Source: Dendrocalamus latiflorus
Lineage: Eukaryota; Streptophyta; Magnoliopsida; Poales; Poaceae
Direction: 5' to 3'
Assembly: GCA_017311315.1 (NCBI GenBank)
Contig: CM029617.1
Span: 9,009,760 to 9,073,759, forward strand
Length of the DNA stretch: 64,000 bases
Shown here piece after piece: positions 34,738-45,590 of the stretch. The stretch's first letter is position 1. Each line of letters begins with the position of its first letter. The notes under the pieces were generated by a model that did not search any database, had not been told where the DNA came from, and was given only the letters and a program-made list of their open reading frames with translations. The position numbers were made by a program, and so were the translations under genes.

Positions 34738-35590
34738 TTAATAACGGGCTTGAGAAAATTCACCCCCTGAATTCTGCACTTCTCTAAGTCTCATTATTCC
34801 AATTCCTCGTACGCATCTTTCAAAGCTAGATGCCGGGAGTGATTTAATGAATAAATATGCAAGATTCTCACATGACTTGGTATGCAGTACCTTAATTTCG
34901 TCCATCTTTTGCAATTCATGAGCATAGAAGAACTTGAGGTTGATATACTTTGTGAGATAACTCTTCACATAGCTTGTCTGCACTTGAGCAAGACAAGCTG
35001 CATTATCTTCATACATAATTGTGGGAGCTTGTACAATTTCATCCCACATGACTACTGAATGTGGTGAATCATTCGTCGGAGCCAAGCACATTCTCGTGCG
35101 GCTTCATACAGCGCTATAATTTCTAAGTGGTTTGTTGAAGTCGTTACAAGACTTTGCTTAGACGATTTTCAAGAAATTACAGTTTCATCACATAGGAATA
35201 CATAGCCTGTTTGTGACCTTGTTGTATGTGGGTTTGACAGATACCCAGCATCTGCATTGCCAATCAAGTTCAAATCTTGATTCTTTCTATAGAACAATCC
35301 AAGATTCTTACTTTCTTAGAGGTACCGGAAGATGTCCTTTATTCCCTGCCAATTCCTTTTGGTAGGTTCTGTACTATACCTTACTAGCAGGTTTACGGCA
35401 AATGCAATGTCTGGTCTAGTGCAGTTTGATAAATACATAAGTTCTCCTACTACACTTAAGTATGAGAATTCCGGTCCCAGGACTTCCTCCCCCTCTTCCC
35501 TAGGTCGGTATGGATCTTTTTCATACTATAAAGACCTCCCGATCATCGGTACTTTCGATGGGTATGCCTTCTCAAAGCATGGTTTCTCGT
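34738..35590 (-). pseudogene. copia-C RT C-terminus and RNase H
   Basis: In minus order: FSYLSVVGELMYLSNCTRPD, IAFAVNLLVRYSTEPTKRNW, NLIGNADAGYLSNPHTTRSQ, TGYVFL, EAARECAWL, then 35091-34738 with PTIMYEDNAACLAQVQTSYV. These are the conserved RNase H blocks of copia polyproteins. Stops and a frameshift between 35092 and 35160 inactivate it. Confidence 0.85.
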
Positions 35591-35596
35591 GAACAA

Positions 35597-36280
35597 TTAA
35601 CCTACGTGCGACCATTTTGAGAAAGCATCGACGAGTACCATGAAATATTTGAATGGCCCTGAAAGTGGCTGAATGGGACTGCAAATGTCTCCTTGGATGC
35701 GTTCCAGGAATGCAGCGACTTCATCCTTCACTTTTAGAGTGGAGGGTCTAGTAATTAATTTTCCGGTGGCGCATGCAGGGCACACAAAATCTTCACGATT
35801 TGGGAAATTCTTTACATTAATATTATGCCCTTGGGAATTGTTGATTATGTTTCTCATCATCCAAAGACCTGGGTGGCCTAATCTGTCATGCTAGATGTTG
35901 GTGTAGTATAACCCAGTTTCTAGTGAAGGAAGTGTTTCTAATACCCTTTTTTCATTTGTTTCGTGCTTCGTAATGAGCATGTATTCCTTACCGTACTCTT
36001 CATCAGTCTCAACGTGGAAACCATTGGCGCGAATATCCTTAAAACTTAGGAGAGTTCTAGTCGATTCTGGGTACAATAAAGCTTCTTGAATGACCAAAGT
36101 TGTGCCCATTGAGAGTATAATTGTGGCTCTTCCTGAACCTTTTATACAAGCATCGCTACCGACGATTGTTGTAAGGCTGCCGACATTCTTACAAATCGAC
36201 TGAAAATACTTCGTCTCTCTTAAGATGGTATTTGTTGTGCCGCTGTCGGCTAAGCACACTTCCTCCATGGGGCGCCACAA
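35597..36280 (-). pseudogene. copia-C protease, pre-integrase and integrase start
   Basis: 36280-35891 reads MEEVCLADSGTTNTILRETK, where DSGTT is the aspartic protease active site, ending in RVLETLPSLETGLYYTNI. Then 35888-35597 gives RLGHPGLWMMRNIINNSQGH, CPACATGKLITRPSTLKV and IQGDICSPIQPLSGPFKYFM, the pre-integrase Zn region and the first catalytic Asp region. It then joins directly to an RT C-terminal part, so about 1.5 kb of pol has been deleted. Confidence 0.88.
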
Positions 36281-36342
36281 ATGTTCTAATATGGGATATT
36301 TTATTAATATGTATTAGAAGGCAATCAACACATAAATAAAAT

Positions 36343-38144
36343 TGAGAGACTATGTGGTTGTGATCCCATGTGTGTGATGAGTAATTGACATCGGTTTAGG
36401 AAAGTCGAGTTTAGTTTGTGTGGTCGGACCATGTCGTTGCATGGTGCAACGGACTCAATCGGACTTGGTCAAACCTGGTCAAAGTGGTTAGGATGCATAC
36501 TCTGATGATTCGACAGGTTTGGGCTTCTTCATGCGTAAGTATGATTTGTTGATGCTATTATGCTTTCATGTATCGAACGGTGCTATTTGAGGTGTTTCTT
36601 GTTTGTGATGGCTGTAGGACGTCGAGGCGGAGTCGTGGCGAGACACGAGGTGACCGGACTAGACACAGGCAGTGTCGAGGTCAGAACGGTCGGGATGTGT
36701 CGAAGACGGCGGAGACTCGAGGTGGTTGCGAGGCTTGGACGACAAGAGATGCAGAAGCTTCCCGGAAGGTGCAGGAGGGGCGAATTGGTAATTTCGCGAG
36801 GCTGCACAAGCGGTAGCGGGTTTCGTTGGATTTAGCGGGCGTAACGGGTTGGAGACCCGTTAGCCAAAGGCTATATAAGGAGGAGGTGCCTCCTTGTGGC
36901 TGCATGGATTCCAGGGTTTGAGAGGTTGGTAGGGTGTTGCTTTAGTCAAAATGAGCTTTGGAGAGTTTGTTTTGGCTTTAAACTTTAGTTGGTGAGGCTT
37001 TAGTGGTTGAGAGCAGGAGAGGCAGTGGTGTGTGTCTCCTTCGTAGCTTCTCTCTGTGAGTGTGTCCCTCTCCAACATGTAGTGTTCTTGTGTTCTTGAG
37101 TCTTGGAAGAGCGAGAGGAGGAGTTGATGCCCATGTAATATTTCCTTTGAATGTACATGCGTATGGGGACGTCTCTATGATCCTCAATATCAATATGATA
37201 TGGCTTTGGTTGAATTTGATTAAGTCTCTGGCTCTCTATTGCTTATTTTCCTTCGATGTCTTCTATGTGAGATTTTTGACTTTTTTGAGTTTTGGCTCGA
37301 TTCTTGCTGGAGAGTGGCAAAATAGGTTGCTCTATGATGGAATTGCATTTCTAGACCCTTTGGTCATCTAGTTCCAAGAGCAATTTGGTTGATTTGCAAG
37401 AATCTCTGTTTTAGCCACCCTGTGTTCTTCCTCTCATTTCTAGGGTTTTGGTGTATTTCTTGTTTCACTCCTTGAGATGACATGAAGCTTGGCATGTAGA
37501 GTCCAGAGGTTATAAATTAGCTTTCCTCAAAGTTTCATGGTCAAAGGATCAAGGACTCGAAGGGAATTTGAGTTTTTGTGCTGCTCACTGAATATTTTCA
37601 GTTTTTAGAGAATCCCCTCAATTCTTGGTTTTGAAATGGATTCTCTTGGTCTCTAGTCTCCTCTTGCTATTTAGGATGTTTGTATGTTGCTTTGGGCCAA
37701 AACGTTTGGAAGCAAACCCCTGTTTTCTCAGGTTTTGAAGATCTGAAGTATTTGTCGAATTTCAAATTTTCAGTTGCTGTCTCGGGCTGCCTTCTGGGAT
37801 CAGGGGGTCGGTCAGACCGGATATCCCACGGTGGTCAGACCGGTTGATGAACGGCAGTCTAACCGGCCTTCATGGAGCGGTCTGACCGGTGGCCACTCGG
37901 CGGTCTGACCGCCCAGCCCATTGCGGTCAGACCGGCCCTGGGTTTTGCTGATTTGCTTTGGGTTTAGGTCTCTGCTATTTGCTTTTGTGTTGTCTTGGTT
38001 CTATCTCTGTTAGATTAAAGTTGCAGCGATCTTTTTGAACTCCATTTCATAGCTCTCATAGCTATTGGAAGGAGATTCTTGTGGGGGACGAATTTTTATT
38101 GGCGACATTCACCCCCCCCCCTCTGTCGCCATTTCGGTCCAACA
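36343..38144 (+). mobile_element. Solo LTR, copia family B, copy 1 (1802 bp)
   Basis: Flanked by AAAAT (36338-36342, 38145-38149). Starts TGAGAGACTATGTGG and ends TTTCGGTCCAACA. Long shared segments with the LTR at 45591 (GTTTCTTGTTTGTGATGGCT, GCGGAGTCGTGGCGAG, CGGTCGGGATGTG). It contains a GGTCAGACCGG motif array at 37797-37945 and a C9-10 run in its 3' tail. No PBS follows the 3' end. Inserted in copia-C between gag and protease. Confidence 0.88.
37797..37945. repeat. GGTCAGACCGG motif array in the solo LTR
   Basis: Six copies of the 11-mer GGTCAGACCGG or its near-inverse GGTCTGACCGG, spaced about 20-25 bp, in both orientations. Confidence 0.9.
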
Positions 38145-38322
38145 AAAATACTTCAATATTAGAACATATCATGCCATTATAAACTAAATAAATGAATGAG
38201 TTATTCAAATATCATCCAACCATCACGAGAAAAATAAAATTGCTTAAGTACCAAATACTTGTCCATTCACACAAAAATAAATGACAATTAAAGTCTAAAT
38301 GCATTCTATGTGTTAGACTAAA

Positions 38323-38996
38323 TCTGCTAAGAAATCAAAGACTTTGTCTGCTATTTTCTCGGGGGTGATACGCTCTTCGAGAGAAATCATGGCGGTGGCT
38401 GCTGCTAGGTCAAAAGGGGATGCTGCTGCCAGGATGGTCTCAACCTCCATTAGCGCGGGCTGCTGCTCAGAACTCTCCCCCTCAATAGATGCAAAGTGGG
38501 TTTTATGATGCTCTTTGTCATCCTTCTTCTGCTGGGCTTGGAAGGTATCAATGACATGCTGCGGCTCTTTACAGATCCATGACCAATGCCCCCACTTGCC
38601 ACACTTGAAGCAGGATTGGTCCTGCTGGCCATAGGTCGTCTTGCCATTCAGCTTTGGTTTGCTTGCCTTTCTGGGCTACAGTCTTACCCTTCCTTCCCCT
38701 TTTCTTCATCAAGGGCTTTCGCACCTTGTAGCTCCTGGTGTTGGCTTCACGGCCAGCGGAGCTCCCAAGTGGCTATGTGACGTAGTTCTTGTGAAGAACT
38801 TTGTCCTGAGCCTCCACAACCTGCATTATATCAATCAATTCGGCGTGCTAGCTCACTCTTCTCTACCATGTACTCCTTCTTGAGAGTGAGACAGTCGTGG
38901 TGCCTGAGAAAGTGAAGTGCCTGATCATTTTACTCAGGGGTGGGTTGGGCGTCCTGCGGTGTGCCAATCCCAATAGCAGCGTGGAGTTTCTTGGCT
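38323..38996 (-). pseudogene. copia-C gag remnant with intact zinc knuckle
   Basis: On the minus strand from about 38990: QALHFLRHHDCLTLKKEYMV, then VVEAQDKVLHKNYVT (frame changes), a basic patch (KPLMKKRGRKGKT), the knuckle CFKCGKWGHWSWIC (38620-38575) and an acidic tail ending FDFLADLV at about 38323. The UBN2-type gag domain is shortened and frameshifted near 38780-38840. The sequence stops at 38996, where plus-strand gag of another family begins. Confidence 0.75.
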
Positions 38997-40046
38997 CCAA
39001 GTACTATCTCAACATCGAAAGCCCAAGTCAGATAGTTTAGCCAGATGGAGACCTACATCCAGGCTCAGGGCTACGCCATCTGGTGTAAGGTCAAAGTACG
39101 GTATGTTGTTCCTACCGATGAAAACATCAACGCTGGAAACATGCATGATGTTGAGGCGAATGCAAAGGCAAGGAACATCATAATCTAGGGGTTGAGCCGA
39201 AGCGAGTTTGACAACATCTCTCATCTTTCGTCGGCTTTCGACATCTGGGTGACCCTCGATGCATACCATGAGGGCACCACCCAGATCAAGACAGTCCGAC
39301 AGGACCAGTTCAAACGAGATTACAACAAGTTTGAAATGCTCGTTGGCGAGTCCCTTGATGAGTGTTTTGCGCGTTTTCACAAAATCTTGAGCAACCTCCG
39401 AGCGGTTGGTCTCACATACCCCGACTCGGACAACGCTCGTCAGATGCTCGCGGCTCTTGACTTACGCGTTTGGGTGATGAATGTGACTACCATCAAGGAC
39501 ACCACCGACCTCTCGACCTTGACTCTTGATGCGTTGTATTCACGCCTCAAGACTCACGAGATTGACATAGTCTCTCGTAGGTCGAAGTCGCAGTCGATGG
39601 CCTTAGTCACCGATCCCACTTCTGGACCTTCTTTCGAGTCGACTTGCGGATTCTCCCTTACTGCTCTCTGTGACATAACTGATGATCAGTTAGAGCAGCT
39701 TGCGGATGAGCAGTTAGCCCTCCTAGCTCGGAGATTTTCCCATGCTTATAAAAGGAGGAGGGATGGAAAGAGAGGAGGACCCATGATTTGCTTCGAGTGT
39801 GGTGGCCCCAACCACATTCGAGCGAACTGCCCCAAGTTGGGGAAGGGCAAAGGCGACTACGGCGGTGTGAGAAAGAATGACTACATCGACAAGAACCGCA
39901 ACAAGAAGCCTACTGCTCACACCCAAGGCAAGAAGAAGTTCCGCGACCTTGGCAAAGCCAAGAGGCTCTTCCACCGTGTTCTCACCGCCTTCGACGACCT
40001 CGACCTCAGCGAGGTGGAGGGGTGGAGCGACGACGATAAAAATAAT
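38996..40046 (+). pseudogene. Nested gag fragment related to copia-A, opposite strand
   Basis: Continuous from 39192 to 40055, with upstream homology from 38996. Same order as the copia-A gag: AFDIWVTLDAYHEGTTQIKT, GESLDECFARFHKILSNLRA, TDLSTLTLDALYSRLKTHEI. The knuckle CFECGGPNHIRANC is complete here, unlike copia-A. The frame runs through EVEGWSDDD and ends at 40046 where similarity stops. No LTR of family A flanks it, so it looks like a fragment moved without its element. TAG at 39188 and earlier frame breaks make it non-functional. Confidence 0.85.
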
Positions 40047-41105
40047 TATGATTAATCAAAACTATAAATAAATATAGAAAACATAGAAAATAATAATGAT
40101 AGAAATAAACATGCTTCAAATGCTAAAAATAATTCAAAATTTGAATTCCCGAGGCCTTTTATGCCAAATATGAATTTTCGGTGAATTCTGCAATATCCGA
40201 GGGCCTATCCGCAAATTTTTAGTTCAGAGAAAGTTTTCACATAATTTTTGGATTTTTTGAGGGGTTTTCTACAAAATTTAGGACCCCATCTGAAAATCAG
40301 AGGACCTGTTCATAATTTTCGGAATTACAAGGGTCTTTCTACAAAATTTAGGACCCATCTGCAAAATCTGAGGGCTCTTCTATAAGTTTCATAATTTGGG
40401 GGGCTTTTCTACAAATATGCCGATGCCTCTTTAGGCTGGGCCTTTGGCCCATTTGCTTTCTTCAGCTGACCGACCCACTCGGCCTAGGTGGCCCGCCCGA
40501 CCGACATAAGACACGGGGGGTAGGGTTTCCCTACCCCATCTTCTTCGGCGACGGCGGCCCAAGCGGCCAGCTTGGGCGGTGCGCGTGGCAAGTCAGGCGG
40601 CAGCTACAGGCCGGCGGAGCGGGTGGCGTCTGCGGGCCGACGAATCAGGAGGCAGCGGCTGGCCGGTGGAGTGGGAGGCGTCTGCGGGCCGGCGGAGCAG
40701 GAGGCGGACGACATCGGCGTTCGGGCCGTGTGTCGGCCGAGCGGAGCGGCGTCGGGCGGGGCCGGCAACGCTTCAACTGGGTCCGACAGCGCTGGGGAGG
40801 AGGGCCGGTGGCTAGCGGCAGGCCGACGGCTGTTATTGCGTACGACGGCCGACTGTGCTTAAATTTTCTTTTTTTTTCTCTTTTCCAATCTACAGTGCAA
40901 TCATCATCTACTCTATGTGATGTAATCTACCGATCGACATTGTGCCGATGACTTCAATCTGCTCGCAGTAGATTAGAGCGGGTTTGCACCATAGAAAAAT
41001 AATCTAGAAAGCGAAATTTGCAAATTTAGAGCGATCTAGACAATTCAATCTACTAGTGTTTCGATGATTACCTTCGATTCACCGAAGCGACTCGTGCTAA
41101 TAACG
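40047..41105 (-). other. copia-C leader region
   Basis: Between the gag fragment and the 5' LTR. 40050-40430 is AT-rich with repeated ACAAAATTTAGGACC words. 40430-40860 is GC-rich with repeated GGCGGAGCRGGTGGCGTCTGCGG-like units whose ORFs are not credible genes. A candidate PBS lies just inside the 5' LTR (minus strand CGTTATTAGCACGAG). Confidence 0.5.
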
Positions 41106-41353
41106 TGTGGAGGAACCATCGTTGGCGACCAATCCGATCGATTCCTCTACTTATGCAAAACAAGATCAATCGCAGAAGTCAGGAAATAGTAGATTGAAAA
41201 CACAAAGAGGTAGAGAGAACTCATGGTCTTTCTTTATTGCTTTCTTTCTGATTTTCGTTACAAAATTGCCAATAGTGCTCCCTATTTATAGTCTAATGAT
41301 GAGGTGCCCCACCATAGGCCAAGACTTCCAGCCTAGGCCCAGGTTTTCTAACA
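41106..41353 (-). repeat. 5' LTR of copia-C
   Basis: Minus strand TGTTAGAAAACCTGGGCC to GGTTCCTCCACA, 248 bp, matching 34248-34494. Confidence 0.85.
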
Positions 41354-41556
41354 TTTTCTTCTATTAGTTGATTGACAGAGCTCCTGCCTTACTTTAAAAA
41401 AAAGTAGCAGAGGGAAAGCACGGCCACGCGCTGTCACGCGGCCGTGGCCGAAAATAACGGGCCTGTTTTGTTGCAATGCTGTTAGTCCTCGTGAGTGTTA
41501 GCTTATGCTCGCCTCCCAGATGAATGTTTCGGTCTGGGCTCTAGATATCTTCTGTT

Positions 41557-41803
41557 TGTTAAGAAACCTGGGTCTGGATTTGAAATTTTGGTCCATGGTA
41601 GGCATCTCACCACTAGGCTATAAATAGAGAGTACTGTTGGCTGTTTTGTATACGGAGTCAGAAAAAAAGCAATAAAGAAAGACCAGGAGTCCTCCCTATC
41701 TCTCTGTGTTTTCAAACTACTATTTTCTGTCTTTTGTGATTGATCTGATTTTGCATAAGCAGAGGAATCGATCGGACTGGTCGCCAGTGACAGTTCCTCA
41801 ACA
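41557..41803 (+). mobile_element. Solo LTR of the copia-C family (247 bp)
   Basis: Starts TGTTAAGAAACCTGGG and ends GTTCCTCAACA. Flanks are CTGTT (41552-41556) and CTGTC (41804-41808), a duplication with one change. Same family as the LTRs at 34248 and 41106 but in the opposite orientation. Confidence 0.82.
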
Positions 41804-41836
41804 CTGTCCACCGGATCAAGCAGCTTCATGGCATTT

Positions 41837-42110
41837 GAATTTTTTGTAAATAATTTATTTTTTAGTCAAAATTACAGAAATATACTCGTGTAAAATTTTT
41901 TTATATGAGTGACCTCTAGTCGCCGAACCATTGAACGACTGGAACCTGTCGCCTAACGGCCACGCGACATGGAGGCTATCCGTGGGCCGTTGGGCGACAT
42001 AATTGCAGTCGATGAGCGGTCAGGCGACTGAGACCAGTCACCCAACCATTGAGCGACTGCAAGCTGTAGTTGCTCAATCGTTCGACGACTGGACGCACAT
42101 ATAAATCGGC
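41837..42110 (+). repeat. Left TIR of the MULE
   Basis: Outer end GAATTTTTTGTAAATAA, then ATTACAGAAATATACTCGTG, then a series of GTCGCC...GGCGAC half-palindromes. Aligns to the inverse of the right TIR and to the lone TIR at 335-602. Confidence 0.88.
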
Positions 42111-42117
42111 CTTCAGA

Positions 42118-42205
42118 CGAAGAGAGAAGAGAAAAGGAGAGGGAAGAGAAAGAGAGGAGAGGGAAGAGAAAGAGAGGAGAGGAGAGGAAAGAAAAGAATG
42201 AGAGG
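42118..42205 (+). repeat. Purine-rich GA tract
   Basis: About 85 bp of almost pure A/G with the unit GAGGGAAGAGAAAGAGAGGA twice in tandem, just inside the left TIR, in the likely 5' UTR of the transposase. Confidence 0.85.
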
Positions 42206-42970
42206 TTTTGCTACTTGTCCGAGGTAAAAAATTTTATATTGTAGTGAATATTTTTTGTATGAAGTAAATAATTTGTTTAGCGTGTAATTAGAATCCGTAG
42301 AAAATTATAGCTGTAGAAAAAATAGTATAACTTTCATATGAAGTAAATAGTTGTAGAAAATATAGTCAATGTATTTATAAAAAAATAGCATCTGTAGAAA
42401 TTTATAATTGTAGGAAATTTAGTGAATATAGTTGTAGAAAATTAGCATTTGTATAGAATTATAGTTGTAGAAAGTTAGCATCCATAGCAAATTGGAATCC
42501 GTAGAAAATGTAGTCAATATTACGTATGAAATAAGCATCTGTAGAAAATTATAGTTGTTCAAATTTTAGTCAATACTTCTGTACAAAGTAAATAGTTCGC
42601 TTTGTGGGAAACATTGTTATGTAATATTTATGATTAATTACGAACGAATGTAATATTGTTCGAATATTGAAAATTCACGTGTACCGTTAGAACTAGTACA
42701 TTGGCATTTAAATCATGTGTCATGTAAATTATCGAAACCCATTAGGAATTATTTACAGTATGAGAGAGCTCGATCAGTGAGAGAAGAGCAGCGTCGGTGC
42801 ACGTGGGAACCGATAGGGAGTTGATGCTTATTGAATCGGGGGAAAGGGAGCGGTGTCGTGCAAACGAGGATGGGTTACACTATGAGGATAGTGTAGTTGG
42901 TCATGGTAGGTGGACAGTCGTAGGAATGTGAATTACAATACAGTAGTATTTCTATAATCTGTGATGCGGA
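42206..42970 (+). repeat. AT-rich leader with repeated TGTAGAAAAT words
   Basis: At least ten copies of TGTAGAAAATTATAG-like words in 42290-42560. No coding sequence; probable transposase 5' UTR or intron. Confidence 0.6.
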
Positions 42971-45456
42971 TTGACAAGTTGGAATATTGAAAATTGCAGG
43001 CAAACATCAGTAATGCTGATACCCACTACATTGAAAGTACATTACGGTGTAAGCACTGTTCATGAAGGTCCGAACAGTGTTAACTTGAGCAATTTTGCGC
43101 AAGCTACTCTGGTACACCCGAACGACGAGAATGCTCGAATCACAGATATGATTCTCTGGCTCATCCGCAGCTTTTCCTTAGACCCTAATGTGTGCAGCAT
43201 CGTCATACAAGGGCTTTGGAGCCGGTCTCCCACGGACATTAGATGTGAGTTGAGAACATTGATGCGTACTGTTGCATGGAAGGGGTTTGTGCAAGGCTGC
43301 AGGCGCTGTGGATACGAGTGTGTGCTACTTGTGCAACCATGCCCAATAGAAGTTGTACAAGGTCGTGCCGACAGCTATCATCTGGGTGGTGTGAGCATGT
43401 TAGGCGCCCAGCATGTTGGTCAAGAGGAGACCCCGAAGGCCGGTGTCACAGTGGTTGCAGAGGAAGTTGCTCGTGATCAGGCTGATGCAATACATGGATG
43501 AGAGGAAGAAGGGTCACAGCATGCTGACCTTACAAGACAGGCTGATGAAGGGGAGCATATGAATTACATAGTGCATCAAATGAAGAGCGATGACCAGTTC
43601 GCTTAGGCTGAAGAGGAAGCTGTACAGGAGTACGACAAAGATAGTTCTAATGAGGACAAAACTTCCATTCCGCAGGAATGGAACCGGTTTGATGGTGAGG
43701 GTGTTGCTGCGCATGACGAGCACGAATCACCGTGGGAGTATCAAGGCACAAAGGTTCATTTGCATTCAATGTTTGCTGACAAGGGATCATTGCATGATTC
43801 CATCAAGCTGTGGGCCCTGTACATGCAGCTGACTTTTTGGGTCATAAAATCTAACCAGGAGCAGTACACCATGAAGTGTGAGCAGGCTGGTTGCCCTTAG
43901 AGGGTGCACGTACGTAGACCGAAGTATGAGACTTACTGGATTGTCTCGAAGGTGGAGCCGCACTCCTGCATTCTCAGCAGTGTTTTACCTTGGCATCATA
44001 ACCTAATGTCTGCCTTTATAGCCAATTTGATGTACGGAGAGATAGTGGAGAAGAAGGTCATCGAGACCACGCACATCTTGGTGGCTATCAAGAAGAAATT
44101 CAAGTACAAGATTAGCGACGTGAAGGCATGACGTGAGAAGCAGAAGGCCTTGGAAAAATAGTTCAGGTCTTTCGAGACAGCGTATGCCAACCTTCCTCGT
44201 ATGCTTCAGGTGCTACGGGACAGGAACCGGGCACATACATTGCTGTGAAGGACAAACTATCTACAAGGCCATCAGGTTTTGTGGTGTTGCAGAGGGCCTT
44301 TTTAGCGTTCGATGTGTGCATCGATGCATTCAGCCATATGCTTCTCATGATCTCAGTTGACAGGACCTTTTTGACCAGCAAATACAAAAGCCAGATCCTT
44401 ACGACCATTTGCGTTGACGGCAACAATCAAATTCTGCCCCTGGCCATCACATTTGTGGAAAATGAGAATTACGACTACTGGTTGTGGTTCCTTCGACATG
44501 TGAGGGTTGGAGTTATCGGTGCTCGTCCTAGTGTGTACGTAATCCATGATCACCATGCCGGGATAGTGAAGACCATAAGAAAACTTTAGGAAAACCCCTA
44601 GGAGATCTTCCCTTGGCCTGATATGAGGAATAGATGGTGCATTCATTACCTAGGGGCCAACTTTTTCAAGCAGTTCTCGAAGCAACCATTGATGAAACTG
44701 TTTAAGAGGCTGGCTATACAGAACCAGAAGCAAAAATTTGATGCTTTATGAGCGTTGTTGGACTAGCACAACAGGAAGCATGTCGATGAGAGGAACAAGG
44801 GACTGGCCATGCCTGGGGCGACACAACCCAAATGCCTCACAGCACTAGCTAAGCGTAATGCAACTGGTCCGAGGAGGAGGAACTCATGAAATATCAAGTG
44901 CTTCTCGCAGTGGATTGAGGCTGAGCCATTGGAGAAATGGTCCCTGTTGCACGACACGGATGGTGTAAGGTACGACATAATGATGACTAATCTTGCCGAG
45001 GTGTAAAACTAGGTTCTAAGGGGCCTTTGTTCTTAGCCCCTCATCACCATCATAGAAGGTATTCTGCACAGTACAATCGGCTATTTCAAAGAGAGGCATG
45101 CAAATGTCGCACTCTATGTAGGCAACCCACAAATATTGTACTCCTCGAGAATTACGGCATACATAGAGACGAAGACAGAGAAGGCCCAATTGCACACGGT
45201 GCACGTGATGGGCAATAGGGATCATTTTTTCGATGTGCTCCTCTGGGATAGAGCCAGATTTGGGATGGCTTGTTCTCTTGTCAACCACAAGGTATGCCTT
45301 AGAAATCATGTAAATGAACCAAGCTGCTCGTGCAACAAGCTAAAACTATTACACAAGCCATACTCTCATGTCCTCGCCCTATGTGAGACTATTTGCATGG
45401 ATCCTTCGAACTTCTTGTCCGGGTATTTCTTCAAAGAGAGAGTGATGCAGACGTAG
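42971..45456 (+). pseudogene. MULE transposase (mudrA/FAR1-like), decayed
   Basis: The N-terminal part at 42971-43501 (VHYGVSTVHEGPNSVNLSNF, MILWLIRSFSLDPNVCSIVI) is the domain found at the start of rice MULE proteins. The DBD_Tnp_Mut region reads FADKGSLHDSIKLWALYMQL at 43760-43840 and CEQAGCP at 43880. The catalytic MULE domain is at 44245-44589 (SVDRTFLTSKYKSQILTTIC, LPLAITFVENENYDYWLWFL, YVIHDHHAGI). The C-terminal SWIM-like zinc finger at 45318-45390 reads CSCNKLKLLHKPYSHVLALC, with a Cys of the consensus changed to Tyr. Stops at 43500, 43605, 43898, 44129, 44159 and 44588 inactivate it. Confidence 0.87.
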
Positions 45457-45590
45457 TGTGGCGAGCTTAGGGGGTTCAGGATTTGTATGTACCGTTTGTA
45501 CAACTGTTGTAGTATTTCCCCCTTTTCAGTACTGTTTGAAGTACTGTGCTAGTAGCTAGTATTGTTTCAACTGTTTATTTACAAGTTATA

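Larger units (their letters stand above)
34248..41353 (-). mobile_element. copia-C: Ty1-copia element with short LTRs and nested insertions
   Basis: Flanked by the perfect duplication TTTTC (34243-34247, 41354-41358). LTRs of about 247 bp lie at both ends in the same orientation, with a polypurine tract (CAAGGGGGAG on the minus strand) next to the 3' LTR. Read on the minus strand: leader, gag with zinc knuckle, protease, pre-integrase, start of integrase, end of RT and RNase H. The integrase C-terminus and most of RT are deleted. A solo LTR (36343-38144) and a plus-strand gag fragment (38996-40046) sit inside it. Confidence 0.85.

Noticed and set aside
40572..40951. Gly/Arg-rich open frames
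   Set aside because: Repetitive GC-rich leader of copia-C.
43966..45309. Minus-strand open frames across the MULE transposase
   Set aside because: Shadows of the plus-strand transposase, which has clear domain signatures.
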